This document shows positions 1 to 9,130 of a DNA stretch of 64,000 bases, one piece after another. Source of the stretch: Marivita cryptomonadis. Lineage in GTDB: Bacteria; Pseudomonadota; Alphaproteobacteria; Rhodobacterales; Rhodobacteraceae. The stretch lies in NCBI RefSeq assembly GCF_002115725.1, contig NZ_JFKD01000008.1:124001-188000 (forward strand). The letters are read 5' to 3'. Numbering within the stretch: position 1 is the first letter of the stretch; each line of letters opens with the position of its first letter. The position numbers were made by a program, and so were the translations under genes. The notes beneath the pieces were generated by a model. It made no database searches. It was given only the letters and a program-made list of their open reading frames with translations, and was not told where the DNA came from.

Positions 1-75
1 GCTACCAAGATGGACAAATTGCCATAAACTCATAAGATAGGACGGATAAATTTAACTGTTCGGAATTTTTGCATA

Positions 76-960
76 ATGATTGATCGCCTGCGTCAAATGG
101 CAATCTTCGCCAAGATCATTGACCACGGGTCATTCCGTGGCGCAGCGCGCGAGCTTCGGCTGTCACCATCGGTGGTAAGTCATCATGTTTCACAGCTGGA
201 AGAGAGCCTTGGTGTTGCCCTAATCTACCGATCTACCCGAAAGTTGACGCTGACGGCTGAAGGGCACAGGCTCCTCGCGGCGACCCACAAAATGCTGGAG
301 GCTGTAGAAGGTGAACTGGTCGACCTTTCGGTATCCGCAAGTGCACCAAGCGGCGAGCTGCGGCTGACCGTACCATCCGTCCTATCACAGTCACTTTTCA
401 CCCAGCAGATTGCAGCCTTTTCGCAAGCGCACCCTCGGATAAAACTGTTTTTGGACTTCTCGGACACGCGGCGCGCATTGATTGATGACGGCTTTGATAT
501 TGCTATCCGAATGGGCCCGAAGGTCAAAAACTCTGCCACCACACGCAAACTTTTTTCGGTCGAGCGCAAGTTGGTTGCGTCTGCGGAGTACCTTGCAGAA
601 CGAACGAGTCCAAATGATCCCAACGAACTTGTCGACTGGGATTGGCTGGCACTATCACCCGCTCAAAATGTCCCGTTGGTGTTCAGCAAAGCAAAGGGCA
701 CTCATACAACAATCAGGCCGCAAGCGCGTATTTCTGTGAGTGATGCGCAAGCGCTCTATCAATTGGCGAAAGCAGGCGCAGGGCTTGCTATCGTTCCAGA
801 CTTTTTGGCAAACGAGGATGTCGGCTCTGGATCAATGAAGTACGTGCTGCCCAATTGGGAACTACATGCGATTGACGTTTTTGCAGCTTGGCCTGCAAAT
901 GCGCCGAAGCATGGTCTTATTCATCTGGCGCTGGATGCTCTGAGCCATAACATGTCCTGA
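76..960 (+). CDS. LysR-family transcriptional regulator
   Basis: Protein of 294 residues. The N-terminal winged helix-turn-helix (about residues 3-60) has the typical LysR pattern of a recognition helix around SPSVVSHHVSQLEESLG. A LysR substrate-binding domain fills residues 90-290. It resembles the subgroup usually annotated as CrgA/DmlR-like. The ATG at 76 is the first in-frame start; no strong Shine-Dalgarno is visible before it. The gene points away from the left edge, so its usual divergently transcribed target, if there is one, lies outside the window. The next gene downstream is convergent. The effector and targets cannot be told from sequence. Confidence 0.9.
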   Translation: MIDRLRQMAIFAKIIDHGSFRGAARELRLSPSVVSHHVSQLEESLGVALIYRSTRKLTLTAEGHRLLAATHKMLEAVEGELVDLSVSASAPSGELRLTVPSVLSQSLFTQQIAAFSQAHPRIKLFLDFSDTRRALIDDGFDIAIRMGPKVKNSATTRKLFSVERKLVASAEYLAERTSPNDPNELVDWDWLALSPAQNVPLVFSKAKGTHTTIRPQARISVSDAQALYQLAKAGAGLAIVPDFLANEDVGSGSMKYVLPNWELHAIDVFAAWPANAPKHGLIHLALDALSHNMS

Positions 961-1087
961 AGCTGCCGCTCGCGCAATTGCGGCGAATGACGGCTTCGTC
1001 CGCAAAGCAGTCATTGGTCCTCTTTGGCTGAAAAGGGTTTCGCGAGGCTCTATCTCAGAAAACCGCTCACCAGCCCAGATAAGCACA

Positions 1088-1120
1088 AAACGCAAAACGG
1101 CGGGCCATCACAGCCCGCCG
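1088..1120 (-). terminator. Rho-independent terminator of the peptide-uptake/amidohydrolase operon
   Basis: An 8-bp perfect stem (CGGCGGGC / GCCCGCCG, 1098-1105 and 1113-1120) with a 7-nt loop. On the minus strand it is followed by a T-rich tract (TTTTGCGTTTT). It lies 24 bases after the last stop codon of the minus-strand operon. Confidence 0.75.
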
Positions 1121-1143
1121 CTTCAAACCTACTGACGCAATCC

Positions 1144-2307
1144 TTATGCCGCAGGCATGCGCTGTTCGACAATCTCGGCCCACCAGGAACAGCCTGCGGG
1201 GATCGCCTCGTCGTTGAAGTTGTATTCCGGGTGATGCACTGCTGCGCTGTCGCCATTGCCGACAAGGATATACGCGCCGGGACGTTCTTCGAGCATGAAG
1301 GCGAAATCTTCGCCCCCCATGACCAATGGGGCCTCTTCACAGCCGCCAGACACGGACTTGGCCACCTCTGCGGCGAACTCGGTCTGTGCGTCGTGGTTCA
1401 CCATGACCGGGTAACCGCGATGGTATTTCACGTCGGCCGACCCACCAAAGGTCGCGGCAATGCCCGAACAGATCGCCTTGATCCGGGTTTCCGCCAGATC
1501 GCGCATTTCCGTCGACATGGTGCGCACTGTGCCTTTCAGATGCACCCGCTGCGGGATCACGTTGAACGCCTTGGAGGAGGTTTCGAACGAGGTGACTGAC
1601 ACAACCACCTGATCAATCGGATCGGCATTGCGGCTGGCGATGGTCTGCAAGGCCAGCACCGCTTGCGAGGCCATTACGGTTGTGTCTACGGTTTCCTGTG
1701 GTTTGGCCGCATGGCCACCCTTGCCCTCGAAGGTGATATCGAACTGGTCGGTCGCGGCAAAGAATGCACCCGGGCGAATGGCAAAGCTGCCCACAGGACG
1801 GCCCGGCCAGTTGTGCATGCCGTAGACCTCCTGAATGCCCCAACGCTCCATCATCCCGTCTTCACACATCTCGCGGCCACCGCCACCGCCTTCTTCGGCG
1901 GGCTGGAAGATCACAACGACAGTGCCGTCGAAATTGCGCGTCTCGCTCAGGTACTTGGCCGCGCCCAGCAGCATCGCGGTATGGCCGTCGTGGCCGCACG
2001 CATGCATCGCGCCGTCGGTCTTGGATTTATACTCCAACCCCGTTTGTTCGTGGATCGGCAGCGCATCCATATCGGCCCGCAAGCCAATGACCTTGCCCGA
2101 CGTGTCGCTCTTGCCCTTGATCACGCCGACCACACCAGTGCGCCCGATGCCGGTGACGATTTCATCGCAGCCAAATTCCTTGAGCCGCTCTGCCACCAAG
2201 GCGCTGGTGCGGTGCGTCTCAAACAGGATTTCGGGGTTTTCGTGCAAATCCCTGCGCCATGCGGTGATTTCGTCCTGGAGTTCGGCAAATCGGTTCTTCA
2301 CGGGCAT
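1144..2307 (-). CDS. M20D-family amidohydrolase (hippurate hydrolase/N-acyl-amino-acid hydrolase type), copy 2
   Basis: Protein of 387 residues in the M20 metallopeptidase family. Zinc-site motifs are visible: MHACGHDGHTAMLLG near residue 100 and FQPAEEGGGGG near 130. The inserted dimerisation domain is present. Such enzymes hydrolyse N-acyl or N-aroyl amino acids in the cytoplasm. The start at 2307 is chosen over an upstream alternative because AAAGGAGG sits just before this ATG. It is the last gene of the operon and lies 23 bases after a close paralogue that shares almost every motif, so the pair looks like a tandem duplication. Position in a peptide-transporter operon suggests an imported acylated amino acid or peptide as substrate (inference). 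Confidence 0.88.
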   Translation of the reverse strand: MPVKNRFAELQDEITAWRRDLHENPEILFETHRTSALVAERLKEFGCDEIVTGIGRTGVVGVIKGKSDTSGKVIGLRADMDALPIHEQTGLEYKSKTDGAMHACGHDGHTAMLLGAAKYLSETRNFDGTVVVIFQPAEEGGGGGREMCEDGMMERWGIQEVYGMHNWPGRPVGSFAIRPGAFFAATDQFDITFEGKGGHAAKPQETVDTTVMASQAVLALQTIASRNADPIDQVVVSVTSFETSSKAFNVIPQRVHLKGTVRTMSTEMRDLAETRIKAICSGIAATFGGSADVKYHRGYPVMVNHDAQTEFAAEVAKSVSGGCEEAPLVMGGEDFAFMLEERPGAYILVGNGDSAAVHHPEYNFNDEAIPAGCSWWAEIVEQRMPAA

Positions 2308-2330
2308 GAACTGCCTCCTTTCGTTGCGTG

Positions 2331-3500
2331 TCAGGCCGAGACCGGCATCCGGCATTCGACCAGTTCCGCGAACCAGCTACAACCAAGCGGGATCGCGTCA
2401 TCTGAAAAAACATAGGCGGGATGGTGGCACATCGGGGTGTCGCCATTGCCAAGGAACATATAGGCTCCCGGTCGGGCTTCAAGCATGTAGGAAAAGTCTT
2501 CCGCCGGCAGGATCGGATCGGTGTCGTCATCCACATGGTCCGACACCGCCCGCGCCGCCTCGACCGCAAACGCGGTCTGGTCGGGGTGGTTCACCGTCAC
2601 CGGATAACCCGGCGTCCAGATCACCTCGGCTGTCGCGCCATAGGCCGAAGCCGTATGTTCGCACAAGGCGCGTATCCGCTCTTCGGCCTGTGCCCGCACC
2701 TCGGTCGCCAATGTCCGCACTGTGCCTTCCATCCGCACCGAATGGGCGATCACGTTCGACGCGTTGCTGTCGGTCTGGAAGGTGCCGACGGTCACCACCG
2801 CAGGCCGCACCGGGTTGACGTTGCGCGACACCACCGATTGCAACGCAACCACGATCTGCGCCGCAACCAGCGTGGTGTCCACAGCCTCATGCGGAGCCGC
2901 CGCATGGCCGCCGCGCCCGGTCACAAGGATTTCGAATTCGTCGGAAGAGGCCAGCAACGGCCCCGGTCGGATTGCGAAGTGGCCCACGGGAATGCCCGGC
3001 GAATTGTGCAGGCCGTACACCTCTTGAATGTTCCAGCGGTCCATCAAACCGTCTTCGACCATCGCGCGCCCACCTGCGCCGCCTTCTTCGGCAGGCTGGA
3101 AAATCAGCACGGCAGTCCCGTCGAAATTCCGGGTCTCGCTCAGGTACTGTGCCACCCCCAAAAGGATCGCCGTATGCCCGTCATGGCCACAGGCGTGCAT
3201 CTTGCCCGGAACGGTGCTCGCATAGTCCACACCCGAGGCTTCGCTGATGGGCAAAGCATCCATGTCAGCCCGCAGCCCGATCACTCGCCCCTTGGTATCG
3301 GTGCGCCCCTTGACAACCGCGACAACCCCGGTCCGGCCAATCCCGGTGACGATCTCGTCCGCGCCAAAGCTGCGCAGCTTGTCTACCACGAAAGCCGCAG
3401 TCTCATGGACGTCATACATCAGTTCGGGATGCTGGTGCAGATAGCGCCGCCACTCCGTGATGGTGCCCGAGTTTTGTGCAATGCTGTTCTTGACTGGCAT
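2331..3500 (-). CDS. M20D-family amidohydrolase, copy 1
   Basis: Protein of 389 residues, paralogous to the next gene downstream. It carries the M20 zinc motifs KMHACGHDGHTAILLG and FQPAEEGGAGG and the common block VIGLRADMDALPI. ATG at 3500 is preceded by TTGGAGGG with good spacing; the longer reading frame has no better signal. It follows the flavoenzyme gene by 57 bases on the same strand. Substrate preference between the two copies cannot be read from sequence. Differences concentrate around the acyl-binding loops and the C-terminal third. Confidence 0.88.
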   Translation of the reverse strand: MPVKNSIAQNSGTITEWRRYLHQHPELMYDVHETAAFVVDKLRSFGADEIVTGIGRTGVVAVVKGRTDTKGRVIGLRADMDALPISEASGVDYASTVPGKMHACGHDGHTAILLGVAQYLSETRNFDGTAVLIFQPAEEGGAGGRAMVEDGLMDRWNIQEVYGLHNSPGIPVGHFAIRPGPLLASSDEFEILVTGRGGHAAAPHEAVDTTLVAAQIVVALQSVVSRNVNPVRPAVVTVGTFQTDSNASNVIAHSVRMEGTVRTLATEVRAQAEERIRALCEHTASAYGATAEVIWTPGYPVTVNHPDQTAFAVEAARAVSDHVDDDTDPILPAEDFSYMLEARPGAYMFLGNGDTPMCHHPAYVFSDDAIPLGCSWFAELVECRMPVSA

Positions 3501-3557
3501 GGGCCCTCCAATTTCACAGCGGCACACTGACCGACGCCAACATCGAGGACAAGCGCC

Positions 3558-4907
3558 TTAAAGCGCCGGCCCCAAATCCATCGCGCTGCCATCGCTGAAA
3601 CGCGAGAGACGAAACCGCCGAAGGTCATGCCCCGGAGCGTCGCCGCAGACCAGATCGGCCAGCACCCGGCCCATGCCCGGCCCGATGCCGAACCCGTGCC
3701 CGCTCATACCCGTGCCAATGGTCAGGCCGGGGATCGCGTCCACCCGGTCCACCACCGGCACCACGTCCGGCATGGTGTCGATCATACCAGCCCACATCGC
3801 GCGATACCGGATCGGCCCCACCTCGGGGAACAGCTTTTCCACCTCTGCCGCCACCTTGCGCAGCTTGCCTGCATTGGGTTTCGGGTTCAGCACGCGGATG
3901 CCTTCGAAGGGGGTCACCTCGTCGCCGTCCCACTGCCGCTTGGTGCCCCACGCATCGGGATAACCCTTGGGCGCTGCAGGCAGAAACCGCGTCCCAAACG
4001 GAGACGCCATCAATTGCGCGCGGAACTTGGGCAGCGCGCGGAACGCGTCAGGCCCGACGAACAACTCGTGAAAGCCCCCTGCCGCCAGTGAGGCCCCATC
4101 ATCGGCCCGCGTGCGAAAGGCATACTTGCCCGCAGCCGCCGCCCCTTGATGGGGCAGATGCACAGGCTCGGTCGCCCCGGCACTCGCCCGCACCGACAAT
4201 TGCGGGATCGACACCCCATGCGCCCGCAGGAAGAGCGAGGACCACGCCCCACCTGCGACCACAACATCCGAACAGGCGATGCGCCCGGCTTCGGTGAACA
4301 GCCCGGTGATGCGCCCCGCCTCAAGGTCCAGCTTGCGCGCGGCACAGCCTTCGACAATCACTGCGCCCTCGCGCACGGCGATCCCGGCCAACGCGGGAAC
4401 CGCGACCCACGGCTCGGCCCGCATGTCGGACGGGGTGGTGATCGCCCCGGAATAACCGCCCTTGGCCAATTCCGGGAACCGCGCCTTGAGGCCCGCCCTG
4501 TCCAAAAGGACCGTATCCACACCCTGCGCCGTGGCGTACGGCAACCAATCGGCAAAGCCCTGAAGCTCTTTCTCGCTTTCGGCCAAATAGGTCACACCTG
4601 ACCGTTTCAGCCCGATATCCACATTGGTCTGGCTGGCAAGCTCGGTCCAGAGGCGGTTCGCCTCGACCATGATTGGCAACTCATCCGGGTCCCGCCCCTG
4701 TTGCCGGATCCAGCCCCAGTTGCGCGAGGATTGCTCTCCCGCGATGCGTCCCTTCTCCAACAGCACCACCCGCCGCCCCTTGCGGGCAAGGTACAGCGAC
4801 GTGCAAACGCCTATGACGCCACCGCCGATCACCACAACATCGGTCTCGGACGGAGGCGGCCCGGCAAAGGCAATCGGGCTTTGTTCGGAAATCGGGAATG
4901 GGATCAT
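3558..4907 (-). CDS. FAD-dependent oxidoreductase, DadA/glycine-oxidase (DAO) family
   Basis: Protein of 449 residues. A Rossmann FAD-binding motif VVVIGGGVIG starts at about residue 24, and the DAO-family GTGMSGHGFGIGPGMG block lies near the C-terminus. The family oxidises D-amino acids, glycine, sarcosine or related secondary amines to imino products and passes electrons to oxygen or the respiratory chain. The start codon overlaps the argE-like stop codon in an ATGA arrangement (4904-4907), showing translational coupling. Sitting between a deacetylase and two amidohydrolases, it may oxidise the amine released by them (inference). The true substrate is unknown. Confidence 0.85.
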   Translation of the reverse strand: MIPFPISEQSPIAFAGPPPSETDVVVIGGGVIGVCTSLYLARKGRRVVLLEKGRIAGEQSSRNWGWIRQQGRDPDELPIMVEANRLWTELASQTNVDIGLKRSGVTYLAESEKELQGFADWLPYATAQGVDTVLLDRAGLKARFPELAKGGYSGAITTPSDMRAEPWVAVPALAGIAVREGAVIVEGCAARKLDLEAGRITGLFTEAGRIACSDVVVAGGAWSSLFLRAHGVSIPQLSVRASAGATEPVHLPHQGAAAAGKYAFRTRADDGASLAAGGFHELFVGPDAFRALPKFRAQLMASPFGTRFLPAAPKGYPDAWGTKRQWDGDEVTPFEGIRVLNPKPNAGKLRKVAAEVEKLFPEVGPIRYRAMWAGMIDTMPDVVPVVDRVDAIPGLTIGTGMSGHGFGIGPGMGRVLADLVCGDAPGHDLRRFRLSRFSDGSAMDLGPAL

Positions 4908-6070
4908 GTCGAGAGGTGATCCAGCAAACGCTCCATGAACGCCTGTCCTTTGGTGAACTGATCAACGGTGATAAATTCGTCTGGCTGGTGCGCCACGGCA
5001 ATGTCACCGGGGCCGCATACCACAACCGAATAGCCCGCACTTTGAAAGTGGCTCGCCTCGGTCCCGTAGGACACGTATTGCTTGCCGTTGTCGCCGGTCA
5101 GCTGGCGCACAAGCGTCTCGGCACTGCCCGCATCGTCAGACTTGAACGGCGGCAAGGCAGAGTTCGGCGTGATCTCGATCCATGTTTCGGGGCGCACGGC
5201 CTGCATCTGCGCTTCGACCTCGGCCACGGCGGCGCGCAAGCTGTTGTCCCAGTCCTCAAGCGATTCACCGGGAACGACGCGGATCGTCATGACCAGTTCA
5301 CAATCCTTAGCCGTGATGTTGTGCGCGGTGCCGCCGTGGATCACGCCGACATGCACATTTGTATAAGGCGGATCGAACATCGCTGCGACTGGCGCGGGCG
5401 TTGCGGCGGCACTTTCGTCGTTCATGCGGTTGGCCCATTCGATCAGTTTGCCACCATACATGATCGCACTCACCCCGGTGTGCAGAACCGAGGAATGCAC
5501 CTCAAACCCGTGCACGTGAATGGTGTAGCTGACACTGCCCTTATGCCCCGTCACCGCCTTGAGCATGGTCGGCTCACCCACGATCACCGTGTCAGCGCGC
5601 GGAACAATGCCCTGCATCGCCTCGATCAAGGGCGGCGCACCGGTGCAGCCGATTTCTTCGTCATAGCTCAGCGCGATCTGCACGGGGCGTGTCACGCCGC
5701 GATGCTGCGCCTCGACCAACGCCCAGATGGCGAGCGCATCAAAGCCTTTCATATCGGTGGTGCCGCGCCCGTACAGCTTGCCGTCCTTCTCGGTCACCGT
5801 GAAGGGATCGGTGCTCCACGGTTGACCATCGGTCGGCACAACATCCGTGTGACCCGACAGCACCACTCCGCCCGCAACCTCTGGCCCGACATGGGCAAAC
5901 AGCCCAGCCTTCAAGGGATCATCGGATTTCACATGCCGATGGCTTTGAACGCCGTGTTCGGCCAGATAGGCCTCGACCCAGTCGATCAAAGGCAGGTTGG
6001 TGTCACGGCTGACAGTGGGAAATTTGACCAATTGGTCAAGAATGGCACGCGGGCTCAGGCGGTTTGGCAT
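4904..6070 (-). CDS. argE: Acetylornithine deacetylase-like M20 peptidase (ArgE type)
   Basis: Protein of 388 residues. M20 metal-binding motifs are present: GHTDVVPTDGQPW near residue 76 and GRGTTDMKGFDAL around 105. The overall pattern is that of proteobacterial ArgE. ArgE removes acetyl from N-acetylornithine in arginine synthesis. The context here (peptide ABC transporter, two M20D amidohydrolases, a DAO flavoenzyme) suggests instead a catabolic deacylase of the same family, so the symbol is only moderately certain. The ATG at 6070 is chosen because it matches the family N-terminus (PRAILDQLVKFPTVS) and lies 16 bases after the upstream gene; the longer frame would overlap that gene. Confidence 0.8.
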   Translation of the reverse strand: MPNRLSPRAILDQLVKFPTVSRDTNLPLIDWVEAYLAEHGVQSHRHVKSDDPLKAGLFAHVGPEVAGGVVLSGHTDVVPTDGQPWSTDPFTVTEKDGKLYGRGTTDMKGFDALAIWALVEAQHRGVTRPVQIALSYDEEIGCTGAPPLIEAMQGIVPRADTVIVGEPTMLKAVTGHKGSVSYTIHVHGFEVHSSVLHTGVSAIMYGGKLIEWANRMNDESAAATPAPVAAMFDPPYTNVHVGVIHGGTAHNITAKDCELVMTIRVVPGESLEDWDNSLRAAVAEVEAQMQAVRPETWIEITPNSALPPFKSDDAGSAETLVRQLTGDNGKQYVSYGTEASHFQSAGYSVVVCGPGDIAVAHQPDEFITVDQFTKGQAFMERLLDHLST

Positions 6071-6086
6071 GGTCTCACTTTGCGGA

Positions 6087-7010
6087 TCAGGGGAGCAGAT
6101 AGTCGGCGTAGACGGGATGATGGTCCGAAGGCCATTCGCCGTCAAACTTCTCTTGCAGAACAACCGGCCCTGCGTCCAGCGTCACGTTCGGTGTGCGCGA
6201 CAGATGGTCAATCGCCCCAAGCACATGCACACCACGATTGAGGTGATACGTTGCAGCGGGCGAGCGGTCAAAGACGACACCCGCCTCTTCCAGAATGTCC
6301 ATCGTCTGCGCCCCGTGCAGCGCGTTCAGGTCACCCACAAGAAAAACGGTTTCACCAGCGTCGATCCACGGCTTCAGACGATCCCGCACCAAAGCGGCAG
6401 ACAACAGCCTGTTCGACCGGCTGGAATATTCGAAATGTACGTTGGCCACACGGAACCTTTGCCCCGTCTCGCGATCTTCGAACTGCGCCCATGACGCAAA
6501 GGCTGGGAACGAGCCATTGAAGGTCCGCGAATAGATCACATCGGGTGTGTCAGAAAAGAAAAACCATCCCTGATCAACGGGTTGCAACCGCTCTTTCAGG
6601 TAAAATATCGGCTGCGTGGTGGGGAATGTCTGCCAATCACCCGTGGCGGCAACGCCGTAGGCCGGGTTGCCAGCCGTCAAGTGATCCCGGCCCAGATTAA
6701 CCGATCCATCATCACCGCGCCGAAAGCTCTCCATTTCCTGAAACGCCACCACATCGGCGCGCAACGCCTTGAACGCGCTGTCCAAAGGCCCTTTGCGCCG
6801 TTCCCAATCACCGACCGACCACGCGCCGGTTTCCTTATCCAGCCGAATATAGTGCACGTTGTAACTGGCGATCCGCAGCGCCGCCCCTTCAGGCGGCGCG
6901 ACAGTTACATTGCCTTCGGTCTGGGTCACGTGCAGCGCACATGCCACCAACGTCAAAAGCGCGAAGACCGCAATCAGGCCGCGGGAAAGCCATCTGAACA
7001 CTCGTACCAT
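6087..7010 (-). CDS. Endonuclease/exonuclease/phosphatase-fold protein with N-terminal lipobox
   Basis: Protein of 307 residues. An N-terminal hydrophobic segment ends in LVAC (Cys24), a candidate lipobox, so the protein is probably exported and lipid-anchored. The rest is an endonuclease/exonuclease/phosphatase domain, with the NVHY, QEME, VGDLNAL and SDHHPVYADY motifs that form its metal site. This fold covers DNases, phosphodiesterases and sphingomyelinases. Outside the cytoplasm it could cleave a phosphoester before uptake (inference). It lies 31 bases after the ABC ATPase gene and 16 before argE, so it belongs to the operon. Confidence 0.8.
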   Translation of the reverse strand: MVRVFRWLSRGLIAVFALLTLVACALHVTQTEGNVTVAPPEGAALRIASYNVHYIRLDKETGAWSVGDWERRKGPLDSAFKALRADVVAFQEMESFRRGDDGSVNLGRDHLTAGNPAYGVAATGDWQTFPTTQPIFYLKERLQPVDQGWFFFSDTPDVIYSRTFNGSFPAFASWAQFEDRETGQRFRVANVHFEYSSRSNRLLSAALVRDRLKPWIDAGETVFLVGDLNALHGAQTMDILEEAGVVFDRSPAATYHLNRGVHVLGAIDHLSRTPNVTLDAGPVVLQEKFDGEWPSDHHPVYADYLLP

Positions 7011-7041
7011 GTGCGGACCTTAGCGGCGTTTACAGCAGGTT

Positions 7042-8862
7042 TCAGTAGCCGCTGTCGGTGATCAGCACTTTGTGACCGGGCTCCACCTCGCGGTAGATCG
7101 ACGGCTCCGGTTCGTAGTCCAGCCCGTGTATCGGCGACGGAATCGGTTTGAAGTTCAAATCCTTCTCGGATTTGCGCTTGCGCGGATCGGCAATCGGCAC
7201 CGCCTTCATCAATGCCTGCGTATAGGGGTGCTGCGGGTTTTCGAACACCGCGCGACGCGGGCCGATTTCCACGATCCGGCCCAGATACATCACGCCGACA
7301 TGGTGGCTGACCCGTTCGACCACGGCCATGTCATGGCTGATAAACAGGAAGGAAATTCCCAGTTCCGCCTGCAATTCCAGCATCAGGTTCAACACCTGCG
7401 CCTGCACCGACACGTCCAGCGCCGACACCGCCTCGTCTGACACGATCAGCTTGGGGTTCAACGCAAGCGCCCGCGCAATCGCGATCCGCTGGCGTTGACC
7501 GCCGGACAGTTCGTGCGGATAGCGCTGCATGAAGCTGCGCGGCAGTTCCACCCGGTCGAACAGCATCTCGACCCGTTTCTGCATCTCGGCGCTCGATCCC
7601 ATGCCGAAATTGCGCATCGGTTCGGACACCTGATCGGACAGCTGCATCTGCGGATTGAGCGAGGCAAACGGATCCTGAAACACCATCTGCATGTCGCGCC
7701 GCGCCTCGCGCAGTTCGGACTGCGTCAGCGACATGATGTCTTTGCCGTCAAGGAACACGCTGCCCTGCATCGGTTCGACCAGCCGCAGGATTGACCGGCC
7801 CGCCGTGGACTTGCCACAACCGGATTCACCCACAAGGCTAAGGGTCTGGCCCTTGTTCACCGAAAAGGACAAATCCTCGACCGCGTGTACATTCGCCACC
7901 GTCCGCCGGAAGAACCCGCCTTTGACTTCGAACCGCGTGGTCAGGTTCTTGACTTCGAGCAGGACCTCGTCCGACCCGGTGATCGGCGGCACTTCGGATC
8001 CGTCGCGCCCCAAAAGGCGCATCGGTCGCGGCAGGTCGGTGCCCGTCATCTCGCCCAGCTTGGGCACCGCCGCCAGAAGCGATTTCGTGTAAGGGTGCTG
8101 CGGGTTCTCAAAGATTTCTTCGACCGTTCCCTCTTCTACCTTATTGCCGCGGAACATCACCACCACCCGGTCGGCCATCTGTGCCACCACCGCCATATCG
8201 TGGGTGATGAACATCACCGCCGTGCCGGTCTCACGTTTGAGCCGGTCCATCAGGGCAAGAATCTCGGCCTGAATGGTCACGTCCAGCGCCGTCGTCGGCT
8301 CGTCCGCGATCAGCAATCGCGGCTCGCACGCCAACGCCATCGCAATGACCACGCGCTGTCGCATCCCGCCGGACAGTTCGTGGGGATATTGTTTTAACCG
8401 GCGCTCTGGTTCGGGAATCCGCACCTGCCGCATCAGGTCCAGCGCACGCTCTTCGGCCTGCGATTTGCTCATGTTCTTGTGTAGCCGCAGCCCTTCTGTC
8501 AGCTGCTTGCCCACGGTGAAGACCGGGTTCAGCGCTGTCATGGGTTCCTGAAAGATCATCCCGATCTCGTTGCCACGGATCGTGCGCATCAGGTCCTGAT
8601 CAGTCTCAGACAGGTCCACCTCGCCCGCATCCTTGCGGTCGAACAGCAAACGTCCGCCCGCAATGTCACCGCCGCCATATTCAATCAGGCGCATCAGTGC
8701 CAGCGACGACACCGACTTGCCCGAGCCGGATTCGCCCACCACGCAGACGGTTTCACCGGGATTGATGTGGAACGAAACATCCTCGACGCCGACGACGGTG
8801 CCGGACTTGGTCTGAAATTCGACGCGAAGATTCTCGATTTTGGCGATGCTGCCATCCGGCAT
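7042..8862 (-). CDS. Peptide ABC transporter, fused double ATPase (DppD-DppF type)
   Basis: Protein of 606 residues holding two complete ABC ATPase domains. The first Walker A is GESGSGKS at 43-50, with signature LSGGMRQRV. The second Walker A is GESGCGKS near 350, with signature LSGGQRQRI. Both halves keep the switch histidine (ITHDMAVV, ISHDMAVV). Each half ends with the oligopeptide-transporter C-terminal extension (HPYTKSLLAAVP, HPYTQALMKAVP). The protein energises import through the two permeases encoded divergently on the + strand. AAAAAGGA precedes the ATG at 8862. It is the first gene of the minus-strand operon. Confidence 0.93.
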   Translation of the reverse strand: MPDGSIAKIENLRVEFQTKSGTVVGVEDVSFHINPGETVCVVGESGSGKSVSSLALMRLIEYGGGDIAGGRLLFDRKDAGEVDLSETDQDLMRTIRGNEIGMIFQEPMTALNPVFTVGKQLTEGLRLHKNMSKSQAEERALDLMRQVRIPEPERRLKQYPHELSGGMRQRVVIAMALACEPRLLIADEPTTALDVTIQAEILALMDRLKRETGTAVMFITHDMAVVAQMADRVVVMFRGNKVEEGTVEEIFENPQHPYTKSLLAAVPKLGEMTGTDLPRPMRLLGRDGSEVPPITGSDEVLLEVKNLTTRFEVKGGFFRRTVANVHAVEDLSFSVNKGQTLSLVGESGCGKSTAGRSILRLVEPMQGSVFLDGKDIMSLTQSELREARRDMQMVFQDPFASLNPQMQLSDQVSEPMRNFGMGSSAEMQKRVEMLFDRVELPRSFMQRYPHELSGGQRQRIAIARALALNPKLIVSDEAVSALDVSVQAQVLNLMLELQAELGISFLFISHDMAVVERVSHHVGVMYLGRIVEIGPRRAVFENPQHPYTQALMKAVPIADPRKRKSEKDLNFKPIPSPIHGLDYEPEPSIYREVEPGHKVLITDSGY

Positions 8863-9094
8863 GGGCGCGGTCCTTTTTCATTCGTTGCTCAAACGCTAAC
8901 CGACGCAGGGCCAGAGTCAAACTCTGTCTCGACGTCGTCCATGTTATCGCTCCCGCGGGACTTGCATTTTGCTCAAAAGCTGTTTCGATGCGCACACAGG
9001 GGGAAAAACCTGCGCGTTTTCAGGGCGGTTTCCGGGCTTTTGCACCGAAAACCTAACAGAACACGCGCCCAAGGCTCCCACCAAGGAAAACGAC
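8863..9094. promoter_or_regulatory. Divergent promoter region between the ATPase operon and the binding-protein/permease operon
   Basis: About 230 bases separate the two transporter half-operons and must hold both promoters. One short perfect dyad is visible (CAGAGT-CAA-ACTCTG, 8912-8926), which could be an operator or a small hairpin. No convincing -35/-10 pair could be assigned by eye. Confidence 0.45.
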
Positions 9095-9130
9095 ATGGGT
9101 AAACTATGTCCAACAAGGAGAGACGAATGA
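9095..9130 (+). CDS. Possible 11-codon leader ORF overlapping the start of the binding-protein gene
   Basis: An ATG at 9095 is preceded by AAGGA seven bases upstream and opens an 11-codon frame (MGKLCPTRRDE). Its TGA overlaps the ATG of the binding-protein gene in an ATGA arrangement. This may be a translationally coupled leader, or chance. There is no length or composition evidence for a functional peptide. Confidence 0.25.
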   Translation: MGKLCPTRRDE

